DNA from: Pseudomonas sp. GGS8
GTDB lineage: Bacteria; Pseudomonadota; Gammaproteobacteria; Pseudomonadales; Pseudomonadaceae
Direction of reading: 5' to 3'
DNA: 64,000 nt
Assembly (NCBI RefSeq): GCF_024168645.1
Contig: NZ_JALJWF010000001.1
Location: 735,001 to 799,000, forward strand
Under the pieces are notes generated by a model. The model was not told where the DNA came from. It saw only the letters and a program-made list of their open reading frames with translations, and made no database searches. This document shows, piece by piece, positions 1-8,026 of the stretch (within the stretch, counting starts at the first letter, position 1; each line of letters opens with the position of its first letter). The position numbers were made by a program, and so were the translations under genes.

Positions 1-113
1 GCCAAGTGTTCTTCAATGAAAAGGGCCAGCCACAGGCTATTTATCAATTCAATGCGGATGGAGCGCCGAAGACGCGAATGATTGCGCCTGAAGCGTCCGA
101 AACGGCAGACTGA
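1..113 (+). CDS. C-terminal end of an unidentified protein (partial)
   Basis: An open frame enters from the left edge of the window and stops at TGA 111-113. The visible 36 residues are polar, with an FNEKGQPQ stretch and an acidic tail ending PEASETAD. Nothing identifies a family. The downstream NTPase starts about 40 bases later on the same strand, so the two could be co-transcribed. The call rests only on an uninterrupted frame with plausible codon use. Confidence 0.4.
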   Translation, partial: QVFFNEKGQPQAIYQFNADGAPKTRMIAPEASETAD

Positions 114-153
114 CTTTGCCCGAAATGCCATGAGCAATCATTACCCGGCCACC

Positions 154-657
154 ATGAACCTCACTCGCACCCTGATCATCGGCAACTCCGGTTCGGGCAA
201 GAGTTGGCTGGCCAAACAACTGGCCGAGCACCTGCAAGTGCCTTGGACCGATCTAGACCTGATTCACTGGGTATCCGATGAACACAGCATCGCCCGGCCC
301 CGCAACGAAGCACTGGGAATGGCGCGGGTGGCGGCGAGTGAAGAGCGCTGGGTGATCGAAGGTGTTTACGGCTGGATGGTCAGCGAACTTCTGGAGCAGG
401 CCACTGCGCTGATCTGGTTGTGCCTGGACGACGAAGACTGTGTAAACAACATTCGCCAGCGAGAAGCGACGCGGGACGAGAAAGAAGAGTTGCTGATAGC
501 GTTACTCGACTGGGCCGGTAGCTACCGCACTCGCGAAGGGTCCAGCGGATTTGCCGCGCATCAGCGCTTGTTTGAAGGGTTTAGCGGTTGGAAACGCCAA
601 CTGATGAGCCGGGTTGAACTCTCGGCTTTCGTCAGCGCAATGCAACCAACCGACTGA
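154..657 (+). CDS. Small P-loop NTPase, adenylate kinase/topology-modulation-protein-like
   Basis: This 168-residue cytoplasmic protein opens with a Walker A loop (GNSGSGKS, residues about 9-16) right after the first beta strand. That layout is typical of FlaR/topology modulation proteins and other small nucleoside-kinase-like ATPases. A DxD-like segment (TDLDLIHW, about residues 35-42) follows, as in kinases that bind an acceptor substrate. I chose the ATG at 154 because the fold begins immediately there; in-frame starts at 82 and 130 would add an unconserved-looking basic leader. The natural substrate is unknown. The fold call is firm, the specific activity is not. Confidence 0.75.
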   Translation: MNLTRTLIIGNSGSGKSWLAKQLAEHLQVPWTDLDLIHWVSDEHSIARPRNEALGMARVAASEERWVIEGVYGWMVSELLEQATALIWLCLDDEDCVNNIRQREATRDEKEELLIALLDWAGSYRTREGSSGFAAHQRLFEGFSGWKRQLMSRVELSAFVSAMQPTD

Positions 658-708
658 TTGGCCTCGCCATTTTTTGGGGAGTTTATCCCACTGACGGAGA
701 CACCGGTT

Positions 709-739
709 CTGTAGGAGCAGCCTTCTGCAGCTCCTACAG
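709..739. repeat. Short REP-like inverted repeat
   Basis: CTGTAGGAGC at 709-718 and its exact complement GCTCCTACAG at 730-739 form a 10-bp hairpin with an 11-base loop. It sits between the NTPase stop and the end of the convergent aminotransferase gene, a usual place for Pseudomonas intergenic repeats of the GTAGGAGC type. It may also act as a weak bidirectional terminator, although no clear T run follows. Confidence 0.6.
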
Positions 740-765
740 GGGAAACGGCGTATATCCAGAACGTG

Positions 766-1941
766 TCAGGCCGCTTTCACCGCCCGCCCCACCCCTCTGA
801 CAATCATCTCCACTTCCCGCTCATCGATCGTCAGCGGTGGCAGCAGGCGAATGGTCTTGCCCCGTGTCACGTTGATCAGCAAACCGTGATCCCGCGCGGC
901 AATCAGGGTCAGATCGCGGATCGGTTGGACCAGTTCAATGCCGATCATCAAACCCTGTCCGCGGATTGCCAGAACGTTCGGGTCGTCAGCCAGTTCGACG
1001 CGCAACCTGGCAAGCAGACGTTCCCCCTGAAGTCTGGCGTTTTCCAACAGGCCCTGTTCTTCAATGATTTCCAGCACGGTGCAACCCACCCGACACGCCA
1101 GCGGATTGCCGCCAAACGTACTGCCGTGGCTGCCGGGCGTGAATAAATCCGCAGCTCTGCCCCGCGCCAGGCAGGCACCGATGGGCACTCCGTTACCCAG
1201 GCCTTTGGCCAAGGTCATGACGTCCGGGATGATGCCTTCGTGCTGAAATGCAAACCACTGGCCGGTACGGCCGATGCCAGTCTGGATTTCGTCGAGCATC
1301 ATTAACCAGGCGCGCCGGTCGCAGAGTTCGCGCACCGCTTTGAGATAACCGGGCGGCGCCATTTGCACACCACTTTCGCCCTGAATCGGTTCCATCAGGA
1401 TCGCCACGATGCGTGGGCCGTGGGCTTGCTGCACCGCCTCCAGCGCCGTGAGGTCGCCGAACGGCACTTTGATGAAATCCCCCGGCAACTCGTTAAAACC
1501 CAGGCGCACCGCCGGGCCATCGCTGGCCGACAAGGTGCCGAGGGTCCGGCCGTGGAATGCGTTCTCCATGACCACTACCAGCGGCTGCTCGATGCCTTTG
1601 TGCCAGCCATAAAGCCGCGCAAGCTTCAGCGCGGTTTCGTTGGCTTCGGCACCGGAATTATTGAAGAACGCCCGCTCCATGCCCGACAACCGAACCAGTT
1701 TCTGCGCCAGCCGCTGTTGCCAGTCGATGCTGTACAGGTTGGAAGTGTGCAACAGCAACCCAGCCTGTTCGCTGATGGCCGACACGATTCGCGGATGGGA
1801 ATGGCCGACGTTGGTCACCGCCACACCCGCCACCGCGTCCAGGTATTCACGACCGGCCTGATCCCACAGGCGCGTGCCCAGACCTTTGCTGAAACTCAAG
1901 GCCAAGGGTTGGTAAGTGCTCATCAGGCAAGTGGCGGTCAT
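766..1941 (-). CDS. Acetylornithine/aspartate-family class III aminotransferase
   Basis: This PLP-dependent class III aminotransferase (391 residues) is closest in look to acetylornithine aminotransferase (ArgD) paralogues. Diagnostic pieces are NNSGAEANE near residue 100 (phosphate binding), the FHGRTLG segment, [12 protein letters not shown] with the cofactor-contacting Asp, and [14 protein letters not shown] with the Schiff-base Lys. The ATG at 1941 is preferred over upstream codons because a GGAG ribosome site lies 9 bases before it. Pseudomonas usually has several ArgD-like enzymes, so this copy may act in arginine, ornithine or another omega-amino acid pathway. It is divergent from a LysR regulator that probably controls it. 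Confidence 0.85.
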   Translation of the reverse strand: MTATCLMSTYQPLALSFSKGLGTRLWDQAGREYLDAVAGVAVTNVGHSHPRIVSAISEQAGLLLHTSNLYSIDWQQRLAQKLVRLSGMERAFFNNSGAEANETALKLARLYGWHKGIEQPLVVVMENAFHGRTLGTLSASDGPAVRLGFNELPGDFIKVPFGDLTALEAVQQAHGPRIVAILMEPIQGESGVQMAPPGYLKAVRELCDRRAWLMMLDEIQTGIGRTGQWFAFQHEGIIPDVMTLAKGLGNGVPIGACLARGRAADLFTPGSHGSTFGGNPLACRVGCTVLEIIEEQGLLENARLQGERLLARLRVELADDPNVLAIRGQGLMIGIELVQPIRDLTLIAARDHGLLINVTRGKTIRLLPPLTIDEREVEMIVRGVGRAVKAA

Positions 1942-1971
1942 GACATCAAGCTCCATCAATAGTCGGTGTTT

Positions 1972-2012
1972 TTGCAGTATGGTTAGCCACCTGAGCTGGA
2001 TAAATACTGCAA
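1972..2012. promoter_or_regulatory. Candidate LysR operator between aminotransferase and regulator
   Basis: TTGCAGTAT (1972-1980) and its exact complement ATACTGCAA (2004-2012) form a perfect 9-bp interrupted palindrome in the short divergent intergenic region. The arm centres are 32 bp apart, about three helical turns, so a tetrameric regulator could reach both. LysR-type regulators usually bind between themselves and a divergent target and repress their own gene. Binding here is inferred from position and symmetry only. Confidence 0.5.
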
Positions 2013-2043
2013 CACTTCAATCATTTTAAAGCTGAGCTTGATA

Positions 2044-2949
2044 ATGGATTTATTCCAGGCAATGACGGTTTACGTAAGAGTGGTGGAAGCGGGCAGCATG
2101 ACCGCCGCCGCTTTGCAGTGCGAAATGTCCACGACCATGGTCGGCAATCACCTGCGGGCTCTGGAGCAACGCTTGGGTGTGCGCCTACTTAACCGTACGA
2201 CACGGCGTCAGCGTTTGACGGAATTTGGCACGGCGTACTATCAGCGGTGTCTCGAAGTGCTGGGGCTGGTGGCTGACTCCGAACGCCTGGCCGAACAAAC
2301 CCTCGACGAGCCGAGCGGCACTCTGCGTATCACCGCACCGCTGACCTTCGGCACCGAACGGCTCGCGCCGGCCCTGAGTGAATTCACCCTGCGCTGTCCG
2401 CAAGTCAAACTCGACGTCGTTTTGACCAACCAGCGCCTGGACCTGCTCGATAACGGTTTCGATGTGGCGATTCGTCTGGGCACTACCGAACTATCCAACA
2501 TGATTTCTCGCCCGCTCATCGACTACACGATGACCCTGTGTGCATCGAAGGATTATCTGGCGCGTCGAGGTACACCGGAAAAACCCGCCGACCTGCAACA
2601 CCATGACTGCCTGGCCTTCGCCTACCCGGCCGGCGATGATTGGCACTCGGTAGCCAAACAATGGCGCCTGAAGGGACCAGAAGGCGAAGTCATGGTGGAG
2701 GTCAGCGGGCCGATGCTGATCAACAGTTCGGCGGGCCTGCATCAAGCGGCGCGAACCGGCATGGGCATCGTGATGGTGCCCGATGCGCTGGTGGAGCAAG
2801 ACCTGCGAGATGGAAAACTGGTGGCCTTGATGCAGGACTACCAACTGCCGAGTCGGCCGATGAACCTGGTGTACGCCCAGGACCGCTACCGTTTGCCGAA
2901 ATTGCGCAGCTTCGTCGACTTTGCACTGCAGTGGTGGGGCAAACACTAG
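2044..2949 (+). CDS. LysR-family transcriptional regulator
   Basis: The protein has 301 residues. The N-terminal winged helix-turn-helix spans about residues 1-60 (MTAAALQCEMSTTMVGNHLRALEQ is split by the recognition helix, followed by LGVRLLNRTTRR), the standard LysR signature. The effector-binding periplasmic-binding-protein-like fold covers about 90-295. The ATG at 2044 is used because the upstream in-frame codon at 2038 is TTG and adds only two residues. The gene is divergent from the aminotransferase, with a perfect interrupted palindrome between them, so control of that enzyme is the natural inference. The effector is unknown. Confidence 0.88.
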   Translation: MDLFQAMTVYVRVVEAGSMTAAALQCEMSTTMVGNHLRALEQRLGVRLLNRTTRRQRLTEFGTAYYQRCLEVLGLVADSERLAEQTLDEPSGTLRITAPLTFGTERLAPALSEFTLRCPQVKLDVVLTNQRLDLLDNGFDVAIRLGTTELSNMISRPLIDYTMTLCASKDYLARRGTPEKPADLQHHDCLAFAYPAGDDWHSVAKQWRLKGPEGEVMVEVSGPMLINSSAGLHQAARTGMGIVMVPDALVEQDLRDGKLVALMQDYQLPSRPMNLVYAQDRYRLPKLRSFVDFALQWWGKH

Positions 2950-3021
2950 CCGGGGCAATACGCCATGAACTAATCTCCTCGACTGACGAGTCACGTTGAT
3001 ATCAGGACGGCAGGGAGACCG

Positions 3022-4038
3022 ATGATGGGTGAGGCATCGAAAATCGAGCCGTTGAAGTTCGATCTGTCAGATTTTAATGAAGACATGCTGCACACCATTC
3101 TGGAACTGGTCAGCGATGGCATCTGGGACTGGAACGCCAACACCGGGTTCGTCTACCGCAACCCCGGGTGGTACGAGATGCTCGGCTATTCGCCTCATTC
3201 CCTGGATAACAATGTGTTGACCTGGGAAAACGTGATCCACCCCGACGATTATTCGCGGGTCATGGCGTTGTTTGATGACTACCTGGATCAGCGCGCCCCC
3301 GGTTATCAGGCCGAGTATCGCTGCCGCATGCGCGATGGCACTTATACTTGGATCGAAGATCGCGGCTACGTATTGGCACGTAATGCCGACGGCTCGGTGG
3401 CGCGAATGATCGGCGCGCACCGTAGCATCGAAGACAAGAAGCGCCTGTTCGAAGAAATGGAACGGCACAATCAATCCCTCGAAGCCATCGTCGAAGAACG
3501 CACTCGGGAGTTGTCCCGGGTCAATCAACAGCTACAAATTCAACTCGAAGAAAACCGCAAACTGGCGGAAACCGATGTGCTGACCTCCATCGCCAATCGC
3601 TATCGCCTGGAAAAAGCCTTGCCTCAGGAATGCGATCGCGCCCAACGCTTTCGCCAGCCTCTGTCACTGATCGCGATGGACATCGATGACTTCAAAAACA
3701 TCAACGATCACTACGGTCATGCCCTGGGTGATGCGGCGTTGGTGCAGGTGGTCGAGAGTGTGAAGCACTGTGTGCGCGAAGGCGATCTGTTGGCGCGTTG
3801 GGGGGGGGATGAATTCATCATGATCCTGCCTAACACCTTGTTGGCCGACGCCAGGTCACTCGCTGAAAGAATCCGTCATGGCCTGGCAAGCCTGCTGCCG
3901 GTCGGGGACTATCAAGTGACCATGAGTTTTGGCGTGGTGCAACGCTTTGAAGAAGAACAACAGACCGGGTTGCTGGCCCGGGCTGATCAGGCGCTGTATC
4001 GGTCGAAGATCGCGGGCAAGAATCTGATTTCGGGTTGA
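3022..4038 (+). CDS. Diguanylate cyclase with one PAS domain
   Basis: This 338-residue soluble c-di-GMP synthase has a PAS_3-type sensor at about residues 25-130 (YRNPGWYEMLGYSP, then a PAC segment ending IGAHRSIEDKK). A coiled-coil linker (about 135-180) leads to a GGDEF domain. The active-site motif is intact (RWGGDEF), and RxxD (REGD) five residues before it is an inhibitory I-site, so product feedback is expected. No membrane segments or secretion signal are present. A GGGAG ribosome site precedes the tandem ATG-ATG start. The gene ends 14 bases from convergent msrA. The ligand sensed by the PAS domain cannot be told from sequence. Confidence 0.9.
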   Translation: MMGEASKIEPLKFDLSDFNEDMLHTILELVSDGIWDWNANTGFVYRNPGWYEMLGYSPHSLDNNVLTWENVIHPDDYSRVMALFDDYLDQRAPGYQAEYRCRMRDGTYTWIEDRGYVLARNADGSVARMIGAHRSIEDKKRLFEEMERHNQSLEAIVEERTRELSRVNQQLQIQLEENRKLAETDVLTSIANRYRLEKALPQECDRAQRFRQPLSLIAMDIDDFKNINDHYGHALGDAALVQVVESVKHCVREGDLLARWGGDEFIMILPNTLLADARSLAERIRHGLASLLPVGDYQVTMSFGVVQRFEEEQQTGLLARADQALYRSKIAGKNLISG

Positions 4039-4052
4039 GGCCCGCTGTCTTC

Positions 4053-4760
4053 CTACATGCCCGCTTTCACCAACACTGGCTTTTCCTGATACCGATCCGG
4101 ATACAGTTGCTTCAACTGCGCCACTTTCGGCAGGTCATTGATCACGATGTAAGGATACGTCGGATGCTCGGTCAGGAAGTCCTGATGCTCCTCCTCTGCC
4201 GGGTAGAAACCGTTGTAGCTTTCCAGCTTGGTGACAATCGGTTTATTGAACGAATGGGCAGCGTCGAGCTGGGTGATGTAGGCCTGGGCGACGCGTTGCT
4301 GTTCGGTGCTTTTCGGGAACAGCGCCGACCGGTACTGAGTGCCTCGGTCCGGGCCCTGGCGGTTGAGTTCGGTGGGGTTGTGGGCCACCGAGAAATAGAT
4401 TTGCAACAGGGTTCCGTAACTGACCTGAGCGGAATCGAAGGTCACTTCGACAGACTCCGCATGGCCGGTGTCACCCTCGCTGACCCGCTCGTATTGAGCG
4501 GTGCTGGCTGCGCCACCGGCATAACCGGAAACCGCATTCTTCACTCCTTTGACATGCTGAAACACGCCTTGGACGCCCCAGAAGCAACCGCCGGCAAAAA
4601 CCGCCGTTTCGCTGTGCGCCTGGGTGGTTTCGTCGAGCTTCGGCGCTGGAATGACGACCGCGTCTTCAGCGCCTGCGAAAGAAAACGCAGAGCACTGGCC
4701 GATAACGCTGGCGACGGCCAGACCCAGTAAGGTGCGACGCCAGTTGAATGGGGTTTTCAT
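4053..4760 (-). CDS. msrA: Exported peptide-methionine (S)-S-oxide reductase MsrA
   Basis: MsrA reduces the S-diastereomer of methionine sulfoxide in oxidised proteins. The 235-residue product has a Sec-type signal peptide (basic MKTPFNWRR, hydrophobic core, cut near AGA-ED about residue 32), so it works outside the cytoplasm, unlike most housekeeping MsrA proteins. The catalytic GCFWG motif is at about residue 58. The mature chain has no other cysteine, so it lacks the usual resolving Cys and must be recycled directly by a thioredoxin-like partner. GGAGACAGCCC precedes the chosen ATG. It is the last gene of msrB-dipZ-msrA. Confidence 0.92.
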   Translation of the reverse strand: MKTPFNWRRTLLGLAVASVIGQCSAFSFAGAEDAVVIPAPKLDETTQAHSETAVFAGGCFWGVQGVFQHVKGVKNAVSGYAGGAASTAQYERVSEGDTGHAESVEVTFDSAQVSYGTLLQIYFSVAHNPTELNRQGPDRGTQYRSALFPKSTEQQRVAQAYITQLDAAHSFNKPIVTKLESYNGFYPAEEEHQDFLTEHPTYPYIVINDLPKVAQLKQLYPDRYQEKPVLVKAGM

Positions 4761-4789
4761 GGGCTGTCTCCTGAATGAATGGGTGGCGA

Positions 4790-6613
4790 TCAACCAAAGG
4801 TAAACGCATACGCCGACACACCCGGATCGAGAAACTCGATGCTGAACGTCCGGTCCTTTACACCTGCGCTCTGGCGTACCAGTTGATACAACCGCTGCTC
4901 GGTGACGCTGCCACTGCCATCGGGCGCCACGTCAATACCGTGGGCATCGCCTGGGGGCTTGCCGTCAATCAACACTTTGAAACGCACCGGTTTGCGGTCG
5001 GCACCGGGGCCCAACACCAAGTGCAGGTCGCGAGCGTGAAAGCGATAGACGATACGACTGTCCGCTGCAATCGAGACGGCCCGCTCCGGACCGACAGCCC
5101 ATTGACCGTCCAGGCTCCAGTCATTAAGGGCCAGTTGTGACGGTGGGCTATAGGCAGTCGCCTTGTCCGGTACCAGGCCGGTTTCAGGGGCGAAATGCTC
5201 CGCCCGCCGGTAGCCGACATAGGTTTCGGGCGATTGCACCTCATTCATATCCGGGGCGAGTTGAACACCCTGGGCGTTGGCATTGATCAGCCCGTCCGCG
5301 ACTTTCGCCGCCCCAGCCTCACGCAACAGCTGCTGAATCACTTGCTCGGATTCGGCGTACTTGCCTTCACCAAAGTGGTGATAACGAATGCGTCCCTGAG
5401 CATCGGCAAAATAATGGGCCGGCCAGTATTCGTTGTTGAAAGCACGCCAGACCTTGTAGTCATTATCAATGGCCACCGGGTAGGTGATACCCAGGTCCTT
5501 CATGGCTTTGGTGACATTGCCCACATCCCGCTCGAAGGCAAACTCGGGCGCGTGGACACCGATCACCACCAACCCCTGATCGTGATACTTCTCGGCCCAG
5601 GCCTTTATATACGGCAGGGTGCGCAGGCAGTTGATGCAGGAGTAAGTCCAGAAATCCACCAGCACGACCTTGCCCTTCAACGCCTGGGCGGTAAGTGGGG
5701 GCGAGTTGAGCCATTGCACGGCTCCGTCCAGGGATGGAAGGTTGCCTTCTATCGGCAGTGTGTTCGGTGTATTCGCAGTCACTTTCATCGTGTCGCCAGC
5801 GGCCATCATGCTGCCAGCAGGTTGATCGTCGGCCCGTGGAATCTGCGCCATCATCGCTCCGCTGTTAGCCGGTGTATTACTGGCCAACCGGTTGACCAAC
5901 GCCTGTTCGATACCGCCGGTGGACGCCGTTGAAACCCGCGCCAGAATCCCGGTGTCCAGCCCCAGGGCAATTGCCACCACACCGATCAGCATCGCGGCGC
6001 CCAGGCCACGACGTAGCCACTCGCCAGCGCCTATCGAGCGCTTCATCGCGGCAAAGACCTTACCGCCCAGCAGCAGTGCCGCGGCGAGAGAAGTGGCGGC
6101 ACCGGCCGCGTAAGCCAGTAGCAACAGAGTGGTCGCGATGCTTGCCCCTTGCAGCGCCGCACCGGTCAGCAGCAGCCCCAGAATCGGCCCGGCGCAGGGT
6201 GCCCAGAGCAGGCCCGTGGCGACGCCGATCAGGAATGAAGCGCCGGGACGCGGCCGAGTATCGGCGCCCGCGGCTTCCGACAGCCGACCGCCGGCCGCCA
6301 CCAGTGGACGCGTCAGGCGTTCGGCCAACCGCGGCAGCAACAGCGTCAGCCCGAACAGTGCAACGAACAGCAACGCGAGCCAGCGACCGTACTGATTGAC
6401 TTGCACCACCCAACCGCCGCCCACCGCCGCCAACGAGGCGACGAGCGCGAAGGTCAGCGCCATCCCCGCCAGCAACGGCAAGCCACTCTTCATAAACGGC
6501 TGCCCGGTGCGAGCGAAGACAAAGGGCAATACCGGCAGAATGCATGGGCTGACAATCGTCAGCACACCACCGAGATAAGCGAGGACCAGAAGCCACATAA
6601 CGTCGACCTGCAT
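4790..6613 (-). CDS. dipZ: DipZ-type CcdA-thioredoxin membrane electron-transfer protein
   Basis: This protein of about 607 residues has three parts. First, a CcdA/DsbD-beta-like membrane domain (about residues 1-245) carries SPCILPVLPF and a second WAPCAGPILG cysteine motif, which pass electrons across the membrane. Second, a TlpA-like thioredoxin domain (about 285-420) has CxxC in WTYSCINC. Third, a C-terminal beta-rich region resembles the DipZ carbohydrate-binding-like module. It should draw electrons from cytoplasmic thioredoxin and deliver them to periplasmic clients. The flanking genes encode one-Cys MsrA and MsrB, so those are the likely clients. The start could also be the ATG at 6598. 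Confidence 0.9.
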   Translation of the reverse strand: MQVDVMWLLVLAYLGGVLTIVSPCILPVLPFVFARTGQPFMKSGLPLLAGMALTFALVASLAAVGGGWVVQVNQYGRWLALLFVALFGLTLLLPRLAERLTRPLVAAGGRLSEAAGADTRPRPGASFLIGVATGLLWAPCAGPILGLLLTGAALQGASIATTLLLLAYAAGAATSLAAALLLGGKVFAAMKRSIGAGEWLRRGLGAAMLIGVVAIALGLDTGILARVSTASTGGIEQALVNRLASNTPANSGAMMAQIPRADDQPAGSMMAAGDTMKVTANTPNTLPIEGNLPSLDGAVQWLNSPPLTAQALKGKVVLVDFWTYSCINCLRTLPYIKAWAEKYHDQGLVVIGVHAPEFAFERDVGNVTKAMKDLGITYPVAIDNDYKVWRAFNNEYWPAHYFADAQGRIRYHHFGEGKYAESEQVIQQLLREAGAAKVADGLINANAQGVQLAPDMNEVQSPETYVGYRRAEHFAPETGLVPDKATAYSPPSQLALNDWSLDGQWAVGPERAVSIAADSRIVYRFHARDLHLVLGPGADRKPVRFKVLIDGKPPGDAHGIDVAPDGSGSVTEQRLYQLVRQSAGVKDRTFSIEFLDPGVSAYAFTFG

Positions 6614-6641
6614 CAAGTGAGTGAAAGGAAGTGCCCATGGA

Positions 6642-7157
6642 TCACGCCTGGGGCTTGAAGGTCAGCGCCAGGCCGTTCATGCAGTAGCGCAAACCGGTGG
6701 GCTTTGGCCCATCCTCGAAGACATGCCCCAGATGACCGCCGCAACGACGACAGTGCACCTCTTCGCGCAATACACCGAAGGAGCGGTCCTGTCGGGTGGC
6801 CACCGCGTTGTCCAGGGGCGCCCAGAAACTCGGCCAGCCGGTACGACTGTCGAACTTGGTGTCGGAAGAAAACAACGGCAGATCACAACCGGCGCAGGCA
6901 AAAACGCCCTTGCGGTGTTCATTGTTCAGCGGGCTGCTGTAGGCCCGTTCGGTGCCCTCTTCGCGCAGTATTTCGTATTGCTCGGCGCTGAGCCGGGCGC
7001 GCCATTCGCTGTCGCTGCGAGTCACCTCGAAAACCTCCTCCGCGCGGGCTTCATCGACCAGCGCGACGCTTGTGGAAAATTTTGGCAATACACCGATCAC
7101 CAGGGCTGCAGCCCCCAGCCCGCCGCTCGCTACAAGAAACTGTCGCCGTGAAAACAT
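6642..7157 (-). CDS. msrB: Exported peptide-methionine (R)-S-oxide reductase MsrB
   Basis: MsrB reduces the R-diastereomer of methionine sulfoxide. The 171-residue precursor begins MFSRRQFLVASGG, a twin-arginine signal, so it is exported folded through Tat, which fits a zinc protein. The zinc ligands appear as CAGC and CRRC, followed by HLGHVF, and the catalytic cysteine is in RYCMN (family RYCxN). No spare resolving cysteine is visible. GGAGAAGGCC is an excellent ribosome site for the ATG at 7157. It is the first gene of msrB-dipZ-msrA, divergent from a two-component system. Confidence 0.92.
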   Translation of the reverse strand: MFSRRQFLVASGGLGAAALVIGVLPKFSTSVALVDEARAEEVFEVTRSDSEWRARLSAEQYEILREEGTERAYSSPLNNEHRKGVFACAGCDLPLFSSDTKFDSRTGWPSFWAPLDNAVATRQDRSFGVLREEVHCRRCGGHLGHVFEDGPKPTGLRYCMNGLALTFKPQA

Positions 7158-7309
7158 GGCCTTCTCCAAAATTCCAGGTGCCTTGCATGGAACACAGCCT
7201 AGGCTTGAGTTGATCGCCAAATCCTCACGAGGAGTTAAATAATTCGTGATAACTCAACCTCAGGAAAACCCGCACAATGTGTTCATTGCGTCACAAAGGA
7301 CTGAGCTCC

Positions 7310-8026
7310 ATGGAACAGACCAAACGCGTGCTGGTGGTCGAGGACGACCTGCACATAGCCGACCTTATCTGCCTGCATCTTCGCGATGAGCAGTTCGAGG
7401 TGGTGCACTGCGCCGACGGCGATGAGGGCATGCGGCTGCTGCAGCAAGGAAGCTGGGACGCACTGATTCTCGACCTGATGCTACCCGGCGTCGACGGCCT
7501 GGAAATCTGCCGTCGCGCCCGGGCCATGGCCCGCTACACCCCGATCATCATCACCAGTGCGCGCTCCAGCGAAGTGCATCGGATTCTGGGGCTGGAGCTG
7601 GGCGCCGACGATTACCTGGCCAAACCCTTTTCGATGCTCGAGCTGGTGGCACGGGTCAAGGCACTGCTGCGACGGGTCGACGCCATGGCCCGCAATCTGA
7701 AAATGGACGCCGGCAGCTTGATCACGGACGGCCTGTCCATCGATCCGATCACCCGTGAAGTCGCCCTCGATGGCCGTCGCCTTGACCTCACGCCACGGGA
7801 GTTCGACCTGCTGTATTTCTTCGCCCGACAACCTGGCAAAGTCTTCTCGCGCATGGACCTGCTCAACGCAGTGTGGGGTTACAGTCACGAAGGCTACGAA
7901 CACACGGTCAACACCCACATCAACCGCCTGCGGGCCAAGATCGAGGCCGATCCGGCGCAACCGGCGCGCATCCTCACAGTGTGGGGCCGTGGCTACAAAT
8001 TCGCAGCAAGCGGAGAGCAGCCATGA
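7310..8026 (+). CDS. OmpR/PhoB-family response regulator
   Basis: The protein has 238 residues. The receiver domain spans about 1-120, with the acidic pocket in VVEDD, phospho-accepting Asp in LILDLMLPG and Lys in YLAKPFS. The winged-helix DNA-binding domain covers about 140-235 (LTPREFDLLYFFARQPGKVFS, read as two halves, then RGYKFA). I start at the ATG at 7310 because earlier in-frame codons add a non-family leader. It overlaps the kinase gene by 4 bases (ATGA). It is divergent from msrB-dipZ-msrA, 152 bp away, so that operon is its most obvious target. Confidence 0.9.
   Translation: MEQTKRVLVVEDDLHIADLICLHLRDEQFEVVHCADGDEGMRLLQQGSWDALILDLMLPGVDGLEICRRARAMARYTPIIITSARSSEVHRILGLELGADDYLAKPFSMLELVARVKALLRRVDAMARNLKMDAGSLITDGLSIDPITREVALDGRRLDLTPREFDLLYFFARQPGKVFSRMDLLNAVWGYSHEGYEHTVNTHINRLRAKIEADPAQPARILTVWGRGYKFAASGEQP

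Noticed and set aside
7873..8022. N-terminal extension of the sensor kinase frame
   Set aside because: These codons lie inside the response regulator gene and encode no family sequence; the ATG at 8023 overlapping the stop is normal for this pair.
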